From an uncultured Acetatifactor sp. (GTDB lineage Bacteria > Bacillota > Clostridia > Lachnospirales > Lachnospiraceae), in assembly GCA_910583845.1 (NCBI GenBank), contig CAJUAB010000007.1, forward strand, positions 44,151 through 108,150: DNA of 64,000 nucleotides, written 5' to 3'. This document shows positions 24,098 to 32,872 of this stretch, one piece after another (the first letter of the stretch is position 1; each line of letters begins with the position of its first letter). The notes beneath the pieces are model-generated. The model saw only the letters and a program-made list of their open reading frames with translations, was not told where the DNA came from and ran no database searches. A program made the position numbers and the translations under genes.

Positions 24098-25329
24098 GCA
24101 GACGAGTGGCAGTGACCGGCATGGGCGTTGTGACACCCATCGGCATCGGCGTGGAAGCTTTCTGGGAGGGCATAAAACAGGAAAAAACAGGATTTGCCCC
24201 CATCACGCGGTTCGATGCCTCCGCATATAAATGCAGGCTGGCGGCGGAGGTCAGGGACTTCCGGGCGGAAGATTATATGGATAAAAAATCTGCCAGACGA
24301 ATGGAATTGTTCTGCCAGTTCGCGGTGGCGGCGGCAGGGGAAGCATTGCGGGACGCAGGTCTTGAACTGGAGAAGGAGGACGCCTACAGGGTGGGATGCA
24401 GCATCGGCAGCGGCATCGGCAGTCTGCAGGCCATCGAGAGGGAATACGGCAGGCTGTTGTTGAAAGGCCCCTCCCGTGTGGGCCCCCTGTTTGTGCCCCT
24501 GATGATTTCCAATATGGCGGCGGGCAATGTGAGTATCGCTTTCGGATTAAAGGGAAAAAGTCTGAATGTAGTGACGGCCTGTGCCACAGGGACTAATTCC
24601 ATTGGTGAGGCGATGCGTACCATTCAGTACGGGGACGCGGACGTGATGGTGGCGGGAGGCACAGAGGCCGCGGTGACTCCTGTGGGGATCGCGGGTTTTA
24701 CCTCTCTGACGGCTCTTTCAGACAGCACGGACCCCGCCAGATGCTCCATCCCCTTTGACCGGGAGAGAAGCGGCTTTGTCATGGGGGAGGGCGCGGGCGT
24801 AGTGATTCTGGAAGAACTGGAGCATGCCAGAGAGAGGGGGGCCCGGATCTATGCGGAGGTCCTGGGGTATGGCTGTACGTCGGACGCCTACCACATCACT
24901 TCCCCCGCGGAGGATGGCAGCGGCGCCGCCAGAGCCATGATCAATGCCCTTGCGGACGGGAATGTGGCGCCTGAGGAGGTGACTTATATCAACGCCCACG
25001 GCACGGCCACGCACCACAACGATCTGTTTGAGACCAGAGCTGTCAAGTTGGCTTTCGGGGATCACGCCAGGAACCTGCGGATCAATTCCACCAAGTCCAT
25101 GATCGGCCATCTGCTGGGCGCGGCCGGAGCCGTGGAATTGATCGCCTGTGTCAAGGAAATGCAGGAGGGCTTTATACACAGGACGGTGGGTCTGCGGGAG
25201 AGCGAGGAGGAGCTGAACCTCAATTATTGTAAGGAAAGCTATCGGGAGTACATTCCCTATGCTCTCAGCAATTCACTGGGCTTCGGAGGGCATAACGCGA
25301 GTATATTGATCGGCAATATACAGGGTTAA
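24094..25329 (+). CDS. fabF: Beta-ketoacyl-ACP synthase II
   Basis: A 411-residue condensing enzyme with the Cys-His-His triad: the Cys of TACATGTNS, the His of NAHGTATHHND and the His of GHLLGAAGAVE. It elongates acyl-ACP with malonyl-ACP and adjusts chain length with temperature. The start at 24094 overlaps the fabG stop by four bases. A longer in-frame extension upstream runs inside fabG and is not expected to be used. Confidence 0.96.
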   Translation: MSRRVAVTGMGVVTPIGIGVEAFWEGIKQEKTGFAPITRFDASAYKCRLAAEVRDFRAEDYMDKKSARRMELFCQFAVAAAGEALRDAGLELEKEDAYRVGCSIGSGIGSLQAIEREYGRLLLKGPSRVGPLFVPLMISNMAAGNVSIAFGLKGKSLNVVTACATGTNSIGEAMRTIQYGDADVMVAGGTEAAVTPVGIAGFTSLTALSDSTDPARCSIPFDRERSGFVMGEGAGVVILEELEHARERGARIYAEVLGYGCTSDAYHITSPAEDGSGAARAMINALADGNVAPEEVTYINAHGTATHHNDLFETRAVKLAFGDHARNLRINSTKSMIGHLLGAAGAVELIACVKEMQEGFIHRTVGLRESEEELNLNYCKESYREYIPYALSNSLGFGGHNASILIGNIQG

Positions 25330-25633
25330 GGCATTACCTGATGCGTAGTGCTCTGTCCGGCCAGTCATTGTACTGTCAGTGCCGCTTATTTTGTCAGTCT
25401 GCAAGGCGGAGGAAGGAGGCGGTGCGGCGGCATCGCTGCCTGGCGACAAGGCGGCAGATGGAAAAATTGGCGGTGCGGAAAGTGTGATTGCCGACCGGAT
25501 GGAGCAGTAGCTTTAAACGGCATATTCCCGGGGGAAGCGGGGATTGTCCCGAAGATATCCGGTATCCCTGAGAGAACCATCGGCCCGGTGTGTCCTCCGG
25601 AGATATGTGAAATAATGAAAAAGGAGAGATACC
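25330..25633. other. Non-coding gap where accB would be expected
   Basis: About 300 bases separate fabF from fabZ. Streptococcal fab clusters have accB here. No biotinyl motif (AMKM-like) or credible gene is visible in any frame, and I see no promoter or hairpin of note. AAAGGAGAG near its end is the fabZ ribosome binding site. Confidence 0.6.
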
Positions 25634-26062
25634 ATGTCATTCTATACTGCGCAGGAAATCATGGGGATCATTCCCCATCGATATCCCTTTCTGCTGATTG
25701 ATACCATAGAGGAACTGGAGCCGGGAGCGCGGGCTCTGGGTAAGAAATGTGTCAGTGTGAACGAACCGTTTTTTCAGGGGCATTTTCCGGGGAATCCCGT
25801 GATGCCCGGTGTGCTGATCATAGAGGCGCTGGCCCAGGTGGGAGCCGTGGCCATGCTGTCCCAGCCGGAGTATAAGGGCCGCACCGCTTATTTCGCCGGA
25901 ATTGAGAAGGCCAGATTCCGCCGGAAAGTGATTCCGGGGGATGTGCTGCTTCTTGAGACGGAAATCATCAGGACAAAAGGTCCTGTGGGCGTGGGCCGTG
26001 CCGTTGCAAAGGTAGACGGAGAAGTGGCGGCTTCGGCGGAACTGACTTTTTCCATCGGGTGA
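25634..26062 (+). CDS. fabZ: 3-hydroxyacyl-ACP dehydratase
   Basis: A 142-residue hot-dog-fold dehydratase. It has IIPHRYPFLLID at the start and the active-site segments FFQGHFPGNPVMPGV and EALAQVGA. It removes water from beta-hydroxyacyl-ACP to give the trans-2-enoyl form reduced by FabK. AAAGGAGAG lies upstream. No FabA- or FabM-type isomerase is seen, so how this organism makes unsaturated fatty acids cannot be judged from the window. Confidence 0.96.
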   Translation: MSFYTAQEIMGIIPHRYPFLLIDTIEELEPGARALGKKCVSVNEPFFQGHFPGNPVMPGVLIIEALAQVGAVAMLSQPEYKGRTAYFAGIEKARFRRKVIPGDVLLLETEIIRTKGPVGVGRAVAKVDGEVAASAELTFSIG

Positions 26063-26140
26063 CAGGAGTGCCTGAAACAGGTGTTTACGCAGCAGTATGG
26101 CGCGGGTAAAAGCGCCCATATTCACGGAGAGGTAAAAGCG

Positions 26141-28015
26141 ATGAACATGGATCTGTTGAAACAGAAGAGAGCGGATTATTTTGCCCGGAAATTGAATAAG
26201 CTGAATGCTTCCCTGGCGGCATCCAGGTCCCGCGCCGCGGCGAAGGATGGAATCCGTCAGGAGAATGCGGACGGCGGCGGTGAGAGCGGCGAACAGGCAA
26301 AACGGCGCGCCGCGTCGCCCCGGGAAACCGTTCAGGAGGATGGCCGCAGTGAAAGCGCCTGCGCGCAAAGCCAGGATGAATATATGATTCGCTGTCCTAA
26401 ATGCGGCAAACTGGTAAACAGGCAGAGGGTGGTGAAGAGAAAATACATCTGCTATGAGTGTGAGGGGTATTTTCGCGTGAGGGTGCCCAATCGCGTCCGC
26501 ATGGTGGCGGACCCCCACACCTTTGAGCCGTGGTTTACGGATTTGCCGGTACACAATCCCCTGCATTATGAGGGTTATGAGGAGAAGCTGGCCCAGGCGA
26601 GGGAGAAAACAGGGCTGGATGAGGCCGTAACGGTGGGACGATGTAAGGTCTTTGGCGAGGAAATTGTGCTGGGCATATGCGACTCCCGGTTCATGATGTC
26701 CAGCATGGGGCAGACGGTGGGGGAAAAGATTACCGCGGCCATTGAGAGGGCCATTGAATGTAAGCTGCCTGTGTTTTTGTTTTGCTGCTCCGGCGGAGCC
26801 AGGATGCAGGAGGGTATTGTGTCCCTGATGCAGATGGCCAAGACCGCCGCCGCCGTCCAGAAGCTGGGGGAGGCCGGACTTTTGTACTGCACCATTCTGA
26901 CGGACCCCACGACAGGAGGCGTCACTGCCAGCTTTGCCATGCTGGGGGACGTGATTATGGCGGAACCGGGGGCGCTGGTGGGCTTCGCGGGTCCCAGGGT
27001 CATCAAGCAGACCATCGGCCAGGAACTGCCGGAGGGCTTCCAGACTGCGGAATTTCTGGTGGAACACGGGATTATAGACGGCATCGTGAAGCGGGAAACG
27101 CTGAAAAAGACCATCTATTTTCTTATTAAAGCGCATCAGTGCAGGGAGGGACAATACGCGGGATTTACGCCCGGCCGGGACAGTCATTTCGTGCTCAGTG
27201 AGATCCTGAAGGAGCAGTCTTTTAAGGTGCGCCCCATGGACGCGTGGGATAAGGTCAGGGCGGTCCGCAAAGTGGAGAGGCCCCAGGCATGTGATTATAT
27301 GGAGCACATATTTGATTTTTTTGTGGAATCCCATGGGGACAGGGCTTATCGGGACGATCCCGCCATGATCGGCGGACTGGCGTTTCTGGACGGCCAGCCG
27401 GTGACGGTCATTGCCGAGCATAAGGGGAAGGATATCAAGGAGTGTCAGCGCCGGAATTTTGGCATGCCTATGCCGGAGGGCTACCGCAAGGCGCTGCGAC
27501 TGATGAAACAGGCGGAAAAATTCAACAGGCCCATTATCAGCTTTATCAATACCGCAGGAGCCTTCTGCGGCATTGAGGCGGAGGAGAGAGGCCAGGGAGA
27601 GGCCATCGCCAGGAATCTGAAAGAGATGGCGGCGCTGAGAGTGCCCGTGCTCTGTATTTTCATAGGGGAGGGCGGCAGCGGAGGCGCGCTGGCTACGGCG
27701 GTGGGCAACGAGGTCTGGATGTTGGAAAATGCCACCTACTCCATCCTGTCCCCCGAGGGCTTCGCGTCCATTCTGTGGAAAGACGCGTCCAGAGCCAGGG
27801 AGGCCAGCGAGGTCATGCATATCACGGCTCAGGATCTGAAGCAGTTACATATTATTGAGAAGATTATTCCCGAGTTCGGCGGGGCGGACAGCACCACCGC
27901 GTCGGCCATCGGCGGATATATGAAAGAGCAGATCGCGGACTTTCTCAAGCGCTGTGAGGGGATGAAAGGCGAGGAATTTGCCGCGCAGAGATATGAGAGA
28001 TTCCGTAAATTCTGA
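26141..28015 (+). CDS. accDA: Acetyl-CoA carboxylase carboxyltransferase, fused beta and alpha subunits
   Basis: One 624-residue chain holds both halves of the carboxyltransferase. After a poorly conserved basic/acidic N-terminal stretch (about 1-78) comes the AccD zinc ribbon, with C85, C88, C104 and C107, and the AccD core (CSGGARMQEG, TGGVTASFAMLGD, GFAGPRVI). The AccA part begins near residue 345, with HGDRAY, INTAGAFCG and the FIGEGGSGGALA oxyanion loop. It transfers carboxyl from carboxybiotin to acetyl-CoA, forming malonyl-CoA. ATG 26141 is chosen for the GGAGAGG eight bases upstream; a GTG at 26081 is in frame but lacks such a site. The biotin carrier and biotin carboxylase genes are not in this window. 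Confidence 0.93.
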   Translation: MNMDLLKQKRADYFARKLNKLNASLAASRSRAAAKDGIRQENADGGGESGEQAKRRAASPRETVQEDGRSESACAQSQDEYMIRCPKCGKLVNRQRVVKRKYICYECEGYFRVRVPNRVRMVADPHTFEPWFTDLPVHNPLHYEGYEEKLAQAREKTGLDEAVTVGRCKVFGEEIVLGICDSRFMMSSMGQTVGEKITAAIERAIECKLPVFLFCCSGGARMQEGIVSLMQMAKTAAAVQKLGEAGLLYCTILTDPTTGGVTASFAMLGDVIMAEPGALVGFAGPRVIKQTIGQELPEGFQTAEFLVEHGIIDGIVKRETLKKTIYFLIKAHQCREGQYAGFTPGRDSHFVLSEILKEQSFKVRPMDAWDKVRAVRKVERPQACDYMEHIFDFFVESHGDRAYRDDPAMIGGLAFLDGQPVTVIAEHKGKDIKECQRRNFGMPMPEGYRKALRLMKQAEKFNRPIISFINTAGAFCGIEAEERGQGEAIARNLKEMAALRVPVLCIFIGEGGSGGALATAVGNEVWMLENATYSILSPEGFASILWKDASRAREASEVMHITAQDLKQLHIIEKIIPEFGGADSTTASAIGGYMKEQIADFLKRCEGMKGEEFAAQRYERFRKF

Positions 28016-28138
28016 GGGGATTGCGGAACTGTAAAGACAGCAAGCCCCCGGACAATGCAATGAGCGTCATATGCCCGCCGGAGCGGGCAGATGCCGCTCA
28101 CCGGGAATGTATTGGGAGGGGGATTGCGGAACTGTAAA
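28016..28138 (+). repeat. 20-bp direct repeat, 103 bp apart
   Basis: The 20-base run GGGGATTGCGGAACTGTAAA occurs at 28016-28035 and again at 28119-28138, in the gap between accDA and fabH. The second copy is just upstream of the fabH ribosome binding site (AGGAAAGG). Confidence 0.85.
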
Positions 28139-28155
28139 TAGGAAAGGCAGATAAT

Positions 28156-29121
28156 ATGTCAGTTAGAATAATCGGGACAGGAAGCGCCCTTCCCCAAAAG
28201 GAAGTATCCAATGAGGATCTGGCGCGGCTGGTGGAGACTTCGGACGAGTGGATCAGGGAGCGCACCGGGATTGGCAGCAGGCACATCTCCACAGGGGAGA
28301 CCGTCGTGTCCCTGGCGGCGGGAGCCTGTAAAAAAGCTCTGGAAAACGCTGAAAAGACGGCTGCGCAGGTGGAACTGCTGCTGGTGGCCACCTGCACACC
28401 GGAGCAGGGCATTCCCTGCGCGGCCTGCCAGGTGCAAAGCATCCTGGGCGCGGAAAACGCCGTGGCGTTCGACCTGAATGCCGCCTGCGCCGGGTTTCTC
28501 TTTGCCCTGCACACCGCCTGGGCCTATATTGAGGCAGGAATCTATCAAAATGCTCTGATTGCGGGCAGTGAAGTGCTGTCCAAGATCATTGACTGGGATG
28601 ACAGGGGAACCTGTGTCCTGTTTGGCGACGGGGCCGGAGCCGTGCTGCTGGAGCGCGGTACCCGGCCGGGGATTCTGGGTTTTGTGCAGCACTCGGACGG
28701 CACAAAGGGACAAGTCCTGCAATGTGACAGCCGTAAGCTGGAAAATCCGTATATTTCGGAGTCGCAGTATGCTCCCTATGTGCAGATGGACGGCAGGGAA
28801 GTATTTGCTTTCGCGGTGCGCCAGGTGCCCGCCTGCATCGCGGAGGTGCTGGAGCGGACGGGGCTCACTCCTGATGACGTGGATCTTTATGTACTCCATC
28901 AGGCCAACAGGCGCATTATCGAGGGGATCTCCAGACGTCTTTCTGTGGACATGCAAAAATTTCCCATGAATCTGGACAGAGTGGGAAATATGTCTTCCGC
29001 TGCCATTCCGGTGCTTCTGGATGAGCTTCACAGAGCGGGGAGGCTGCGGGAGGGGATGACTCTGGTGCTGTCAGGCTTCGGCGCGGGACTTACGTATGGC
29101 GCGTGTGTTCTGCGATGGTAA
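28156..29121 (+). CDS. fabH: Beta-ketoacyl-ACP synthase III
   Basis: A 321-residue initiating condensing enzyme. The catalytic Cys lies in DLNAACAGF, the His in VLHQANRRI and the Asn in DRVGNMSSAAIP; GTGSALP opens the protein. It condenses acetyl-CoA or branched acyl-CoA with malonyl-ACP to start synthesis. In this operon it sits near the end, after accDA, whereas in streptococci it comes before acpP. AGGAAAGG lies upstream. Confidence 0.95.
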   Translation: MSVRIIGTGSALPQKEVSNEDLARLVETSDEWIRERTGIGSRHISTGETVVSLAAGACKKALENAEKTAAQVELLLVATCTPEQGIPCAACQVQSILGAENAVAFDLNAACAGFLFALHTAWAYIEAGIYQNALIAGSEVLSKIIDWDDRGTCVLFGDGAGAVLLERGTRPGILGFVQHSDGTKGQVLQCDSRKLENPYISESQYAPYVQMDGREVFAFAVRQVPACIAEVLERTGLTPDDVDLYVLHQANRRIIEGISRRLSVDMQKFPMNLDRVGNMSSAAIPVLLDELHRAGRLREGMTLVLSGFGAGLTYGACVLRW

Positions 29122-29185
29122 AGAGCGGTCTTTCACAAACAGTGACGCACGGCCGACAGAAAGCGGGGGAATACCGTTTCCGAAC

Positions 29186-29213
29186 TTGACATTTGCGACA
29201 AAAAGGGTATATA
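29186..29213 (+). promoter_or_regulatory. Promoter of the FabT-like regulator
   Basis: TTGACA (29186-29191) and TATATA (29208-29213) are separated by 16 bp in an otherwise AT-rich stretch. No TTTGA-N3-TCAAA site is visible here, so autoregulation is not supported. Confidence 0.6.
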
Positions 29214-29274
29214 TATTATAAGTATCCACAGGAAGCATACGGGTAAAAAACGGAAAGAGGGTGCGGAACGCGGG

Positions 29275-29730
29275 ATGGCGCAGAATAGGAAACGTTCTCT
29301 GAATGAGATGCTGGTCAATCTGTTCAACCATGTGATGGACATGGAGGGAGATGCTGTAATTACGGAGGAATTCAAGGATATTACCAACAATGATATGCAT
29401 ATAATAGAAGCCATCGGCATAGACAGCCTCAGAAACATGTCCGTGATTGCCCAGAAACTTCACGTCACGGTAAGCACCCTGACGATCAATATGAACGGGC
29501 TTGAGAAAAAAGGTTATATTTGCCGGGAGCGCAGTCAGAAGGACAAACGGGTGGTGTATGTGACTCTGACAGAGAAGGGAAAAAAGGCGTTTTACCACCA
29601 CCGTGATTTCCACAAAAAGATGATCAAAGCCATTGTAAAAGACCTGAGCGAGCAGGAGATGGAGATCCTGTACCGCTGCCTTGAAAATCTGAACAGTTTT
29701 TTTGAGCCGGAAGAAAAGGGCAGGAGCTGA
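29275..29730 (+). CDS. fabT: MarR-family regulator, FabT-like
   Basis: A 151-residue winged-helix protein. The recognition region is MSVIAQKLHVTVSTLTINMNGLEKKGYICRE (about residues 55-85, helix-turn-helix plus start of the wing) and the wing carries SQKDKRVVYVTLTEKG. In streptococci FabT represses fab genes when bound to long-chain acyl-ACP. Its location at the end of the fab cluster and the two TTTGA-N3-TCAAA operators at the operon promoter support the same role. It has its own promoter. Confidence 0.85.
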   Translation: MAQNRKRSLNEMLVNLFNHVMDMEGDAVITEEFKDITNNDMHIIEAIGIDSLRNMSVIAQKLHVTVSTLTINMNGLEKKGYICRERSQKDKRVVYVTLTEKGKKAFYHHRDFHKKMIKAIVKDLSEQEMEILYRCLENLNSFFEPEEKGRS

Positions 29731-29805
29731 CCCACAGAAATCCCTGTCAAAGTATATCTCAAAATTTGCTGGAAAAAATAATAAAAACATAGTATGATGA
29801 AATAA

Positions 29806-30630
29806 ATGGGAGTACTTTTGGCACAAGTGTTTTCAAACACGCTCCAGGGATTCGAGGTTACGGAATTGCTGAATTTAAGGTTTAAATGGGTTGTGGCCAC
29901 CAATGGCCTGTATGCGCTTATTACGGTTCCGATTGCCAATTATGTGATAAGCCACAGTGAAAAATATTCTGCTGAGCGGCGTTTTGCCCTGGCCCGCAGA
30001 ATGATCAATCATATGCGCAGATGCAGCCGCACGGCCACGAGAGTGTACGGAATGGATAATATTCCCCGGGAGAAGGGGATCATTTACTACTCGAATCATC
30101 AGGGAAAATATGACGCGCTGGGGATTCTGCTGGCTTTAAAGCGTCCCTGCGGCGTTCTGTGGGAGAAAAAGCAGGCCAACCGACTGCTGAGTAAGCAGGT
30201 GTGCCGACTTCTGGAAGGGGTGGATATTGACCTCACAGACCCCAGAGAGAAAGTGCGAAGTATTCACAGAGTAACGGAAGCTGTGGAGAACGGGAGGGAC
30301 TTTCTGATTTTTCCGGAGGGCGGCTATACCAACAACCACAACGAACTGCAACAGTTTCAGAGCGGGTGCTTCAGCTGTAGTCTGAGGAGCAAAGGGCCTG
30401 TGGTGCCTGTGGTGATCTATGATTCCTATAAGGCCATGAACAGCAACACTTTTGAGAAAGTGATCACGCAGGTTCACTTTTTAAAGGCGATCTTTTTTGA
30501 GGAGTATGGCAGTCTGACCAAACAGCAGCTGGCGGATCTGGTGAAAAGCCGTATCGCGGAGAAACTGGGGGAAATCAAGACGGGCGTATGTGCGGACAGG
30601 AAACCGGATCTGGTGATCGGCAGAGCATAG
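29806..30630 (+). CDS. plsC: 1-acylglycerol-3-phosphate acyltransferase (PlsC-like)
   Basis: A 274-residue membrane-associated acyltransferase with the NHQGKYDALG (HX4D) catalytic motif and the FPEGGYTN glycerophosphate-binding motif. A hydrophobic segment lies near residues 28-46. It should acylate lysophosphatidic acid to phosphatidic acid, linking the fatty acid operon to phospholipid synthesis. No good ribosome binding site precedes ATG 29806, so the N-terminus is uncertain. Its position directly after the FabT-like gene fits a lipid role. A shared bidirectional terminator follows. Confidence 0.85.
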   Translation: MGVLLAQVFSNTLQGFEVTELLNLRFKWVVATNGLYALITVPIANYVISHSEKYSAERRFALARRMINHMRRCSRTATRVYGMDNIPREKGIIYYSNHQGKYDALGILLALKRPCGVLWEKKQANRLLSKQVCRLLEGVDIDLTDPREKVRSIHRVTEAVENGRDFLIFPEGGYTNNHNELQQFQSGCFSCSLRSKGPVVPVVIYDSYKAMNSNTFEKVITQVHFLKAIFFEEYGSLTKQQLADLVKSRIAEKLGEIKTGVCADRKPDLVIGRA

Positions 30631-30648
30631 AAAAACAAAAACAGCAGG

Positions 30649-30675
30649 AAAAGGAATCCGCCGGGATTCCTTTTT
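30649..30675. terminator. Bidirectional terminator
   Basis: AAAAGGAATCC / GGATTCCTTTT (30649-30659 with 30664-30674) around a four-base loop. It serves plsC on the plus strand and the small gene ending at 30702 on the minus strand. Confidence 0.92.
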
Positions 30676-30701
30676 GTGTGAAAAGATCCGCAAATGGGCT
30701 G

Positions 30702-30929
30702 TCAGTCCAGAAACTGCGCCAGCAAAATCCGGTCCGATTCCTCCGAGCAGTCCACCACGCCGTTTTCCATCAGTTCCTTATTGCTGATGATGGACACAAG
30801 TATGTACTGCGACAGCAGGGATTTGAGATTCAGCTGGTCCCCCTCAAGGGTCCTGAAATATACATTGCCTGCGCATTTCCTGACGCTTTCCAGAAACATT
30901 TTCACATCAATACCTGTTTTTATCCTCAT
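30702..30929 (-). CDS. Small protein of unknown function
   Basis: A 75-residue protein starting at MRIKTGIDVKMFLESV. I do not assign a function; it resembles small conserved proteins of clostridia that carry uninformative annotations. It has a beta strand pattern around VYFRTLEGDQLNLKS and an acidic C-terminus (EESDRILLAQFL), and no membrane segment. The start at 30929 is preferred over 30950 because GGAG lies about 11 bases upstream. It runs convergently to plsC and follows the S24-type regulator on the same strand. Confidence 0.65.
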   Translation of the reverse strand: MRIKTGIDVKMFLESVRKCAGNVYFRTLEGDQLNLKSLLSQYILVSIISNKELMENGVVDCSEESDRILLAQFLD

Positions 30930-30995
30930 GTTTGATTCACTCCAGATCATTTTTGTCGTGTGTAGAATAACATATTTTCTGCGGATTGTCCACCT

Positions 30996-31766
30996 TTATT
31001 CCGGCGGAGACGGGGAATTGGCCGGCTGTTCGTCGGACTTCCGCATCTTCGTCAGCACACAGCCAAACTTGATCCATTTATCCATCTCTGCCGCATTGTC
31101 GCAGTCAAGTTCAAGGGTTACCCCGTATTCGTTGACAGGCTCCAGCCTGGCGGGACTGCCATGCCGGAATTTCCGCAGATAGGCGCAGCCGCTCTCCCTG
31201 TTGATAAAAATATAGGTATCGCCCTCACGGGGCGGCCTTTTGCTGATCAGCAGAATATCGCCGTTCTGGTAAACGGGCTGTAAATGATGGGAGGTGACCA
31301 TGACGCCACAGTGGAGTTTCGTCCCGAATTTCTGTATATAAGGGGCGGCGTTGACCTTGATGATATTGGCGGAATCCCAGATCATGCCGTCCTCAAAATT
31401 GCCGGTGGGAACAATCACGCTGATATATTCCTTTGCGTTTGTCTCCTTTTCCTGAAAATCTTTCTCAAAATGAATAATGTCGCTTACAAACGCTTTCTGG
31501 GTAGGTGTCAGGCTCCGCAGATTCTGGAAAAGTTCCAGGTCCGCGCTCTGTTCGCCGCAGAGTTCAAAAATAAATTTGCCTGTGAGCTTATAAAGCTGGT
31601 AGGCGGCGTACAGGTCGATCTTATTGGTCTCTCCCGCTACTATTTTTTTGTACCCCGATGTGGATATTCCCATCCGTTTCGCCATCTGGGGCTGTGTATA
31701 ACCCCAGCTGATCCGTTCCTTTTCCATATTGAGGATGTAGTTTTTTGTCACTTCCTGTCTTGTCAT
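30996..31766 (-). CDS. XRE helix-turn-helix regulator with S24 (LexA/CI-like) C-terminal domain
   Basis: A 256-residue transcription factor. The N-terminal helix-turn-helix is near residues 20-60 (GYTQPQMAKRMGISTSGYKKIVAGE). The C-terminal domain has the S24 fold pattern: VTSHHLQPVYQNGDILLIS, then GDTYIFINRESGCAYLRKF. S24 repressors are often controlled by self-cleavage at a Ser/Lys dyad; a candidate Ser is visible in TSHHLQP, but the Lys equivalent is unclear. The start at 31766 has AAAGGAG in a good position, whereas the longer in-frame version up to 31901 has none. The target genes are unknown. Confidence 0.85.
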   Translation of the reverse strand: MTRQEVTKNYILNMEKERISWGYTQPQMAKRMGISTSGYKKIVAGETNKIDLYAAYQLYKLTGKFIFELCGEQSADLELFQNLRSLTPTQKAFVSDIIHFEKDFQEKETNAKEYISVIVPTGNFEDGMIWDSANIIKVNAAPYIQKFGTKLHCGVMVTSHHLQPVYQNGDILLISKRPPREGDTYIFINRESGCAYLRKFRHGSPARLEPVNEYGVTLELDCDNAAEMDKWIKFGCVLTKMRKSDEQPANSPSPPE

Positions 31767-32230
31767 TTCTGATGATCTCCTTTCGCGTTCGCCGGGTTTC
31801 AGGATCAGGGTGGATTGCTCATATATTGCTGCCTCAGATGAAGTTTGGGTCAGAATGTGGTATGCGTTTGTCCTAAAGGGGCACATCTGAGTTGCGGACA
31901 ATCGCAGAACCCGGTCCGTAAATGACGGGATTAAGTAACATAAGCAAAACGGGCGCGGAAGAAATTCGCTTCGATGAGATGGCAGGATTGCCTGTATCTG
32001 CTTTTCTTGACCATGTCAGAACCTTTCCTGACATGTATCCCGTCCCCCGCGGGGAGAGTTTCAAATACGCCTGTTGCCGAGACACTTACTCATATAAGAA
32101 TAAACTAATCCGAAAGGATATGCAAGCATAAAAAGGCCTTAAGATGCGGATGTTTTATTTAGATACAAGTAAAACAATATATCGAATATTATTTTTTTGG
32201 ACAGAATAGATGTTTTGGAGGAAATACGGT
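31767..32230. other. Divergent intergenic region without a convincing gene
   Basis: This is AT-richer than the flanks. Short frames of about 70 codons exist on both strands, but none has a ribosome binding site or recognisable features. It probably holds the regulatory region of the S24-type gene. Confidence 0.5.
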
Positions 32231-32259
32231 TTGAAACTGTTGAAAAGAGATGATATACT
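32231..32259 (+). promoter_or_regulatory. Promoter of the C_GCAxxG_C_C gene
   Basis: TTGAAA (32231-32236), 17 bp, TATACT (32254-32259). The expected start near 32266 rules out an upstream ATG at 32210. Confidence 0.7.
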
Positions 32260-32296
32260 TTTACAATCTGAAGGTATGGAGAGGCGGGGTAAATGC

Positions 32297-32761
32297 ATGA
32301 CGCATATGGAGAAAGCAATGGAACTCCTGAGACAGAATTATCATTGCTCCCAGGCGGTTTTAGGGGCGTTCGCGGGGGATTTTGGCCTGGACCTCAGGAC
32401 GGCGTTGAGAATCAGTACCTGTTATGGCGGAGGGATGCGACAGGAAACAACCTGCGGCTGCGTCACAGGGGGGCTTCTGGTTCTGGGGCTGGCTTTTGGC
32501 TTTAACGATCCCCAGGACAGGGGGCTGGAGGCCTGTGACAACTACAGGACAGAGGAATATATCTGCGCCTTTCGAGAGAGAATGCATGGCGATGTACACT
32601 GCGGGGTTATTTTGAGCCGGGATATCTTCATCCCGGAAGCTATGGAGGCAGTTCGTCAGGAGAGCCTGCCCCAGGGGAAATGTCCCCGGGCATTTCTGGC
32701 GAGCATTGAGATTCTGGAGCATATGCTGAAGGAGCACGGAGGAGAGTTGTTAAGGGCGTAA
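32297..32761 (+). CDS. C_GCAxxG_C_C family redox-type protein
   Basis: A 154-residue protein of the C_GCAxxG_C_C family, named for its Cys pattern: a Cys in YHCSQAVLGAF, the CYGGGMRQETTCGCVTGG core and later Cys residues (C-G-V, K-C-P). Members are presumed to bind metal or act in redox chemistry, but no activity is established. The start at 32297 is chosen because the promoter at 32231 begins transcription after the earlier ATG at 32210; an ATG at 32276 is the main alternative. It is transcribed alone. Confidence 0.85.
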   Translation: MTHMEKAMELLRQNYHCSQAVLGAFAGDFGLDLRTALRISTCYGGGMRQETTCGCVTGGLLVLGLAFGFNDPQDRGLEACDNYRTEEYICAFRERMHGDVHCGVILSRDIFIPEAMEAVRQESLPQGKCPRAFLASIEILEHMLKEHGGELLRA

Positions 32762-32769
32762 AATTTTTC

Positions 32770-32798
32770 TTGACAACTTGCGAGAGATACTTTACAAT
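32770..32798 (+). promoter_or_regulatory. Promoter upstream of the Rpn-like gene
   Basis: TTGACA (32770-32775), 17 bp, TACAAT (32793-32798). The expected start near 32805 falls just before the hairpin at 32811. Confidence 0.75.
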
Positions 32799-32810
32799 CT
32801 TTTTTAACGG

Positions 32811-32872
32811 ATAGAGAAAACTATGGATTCGCGTCTGCAGGCGTCGGATCTGTGTTTTCTCTATTTTTTTTT
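32811..32872 (+). terminator. Attenuator-like terminator in the Rpn leader
   Basis: ATAGAGAAAAC (32811-32821) pairs with GTTTTCTCTAT (32854-32864), followed by about nine T residues; an inner GC-rich hairpin is centred on CTGCAG at 32835-32840. It lies between the promoter at 32770 and the gene at 33017. Three more short hairpins follow (32890-32905, 32935-32957, 32974-33000), the last just before the ribosome binding site. Confidence 0.75.

Noticed and set aside
25348..25701. Remnant of accB between fabF and fabZ
   Set aside because: None of the three forward frames shows the biotin-attachment motif or the Ala/Pro-rich linker.
25637..27820. A minus-strand open frame of more than 700 codons opposite fabZ and accDA
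   Set aside because: Composition is a mirror of the sense genes (His, Leu, Pro-rich) with no family motif.
31922..32131. A 69-codon gene on the plus strand
   Set aside because: There is no ribosome binding site before the ATG and no similarity to anything recognised.
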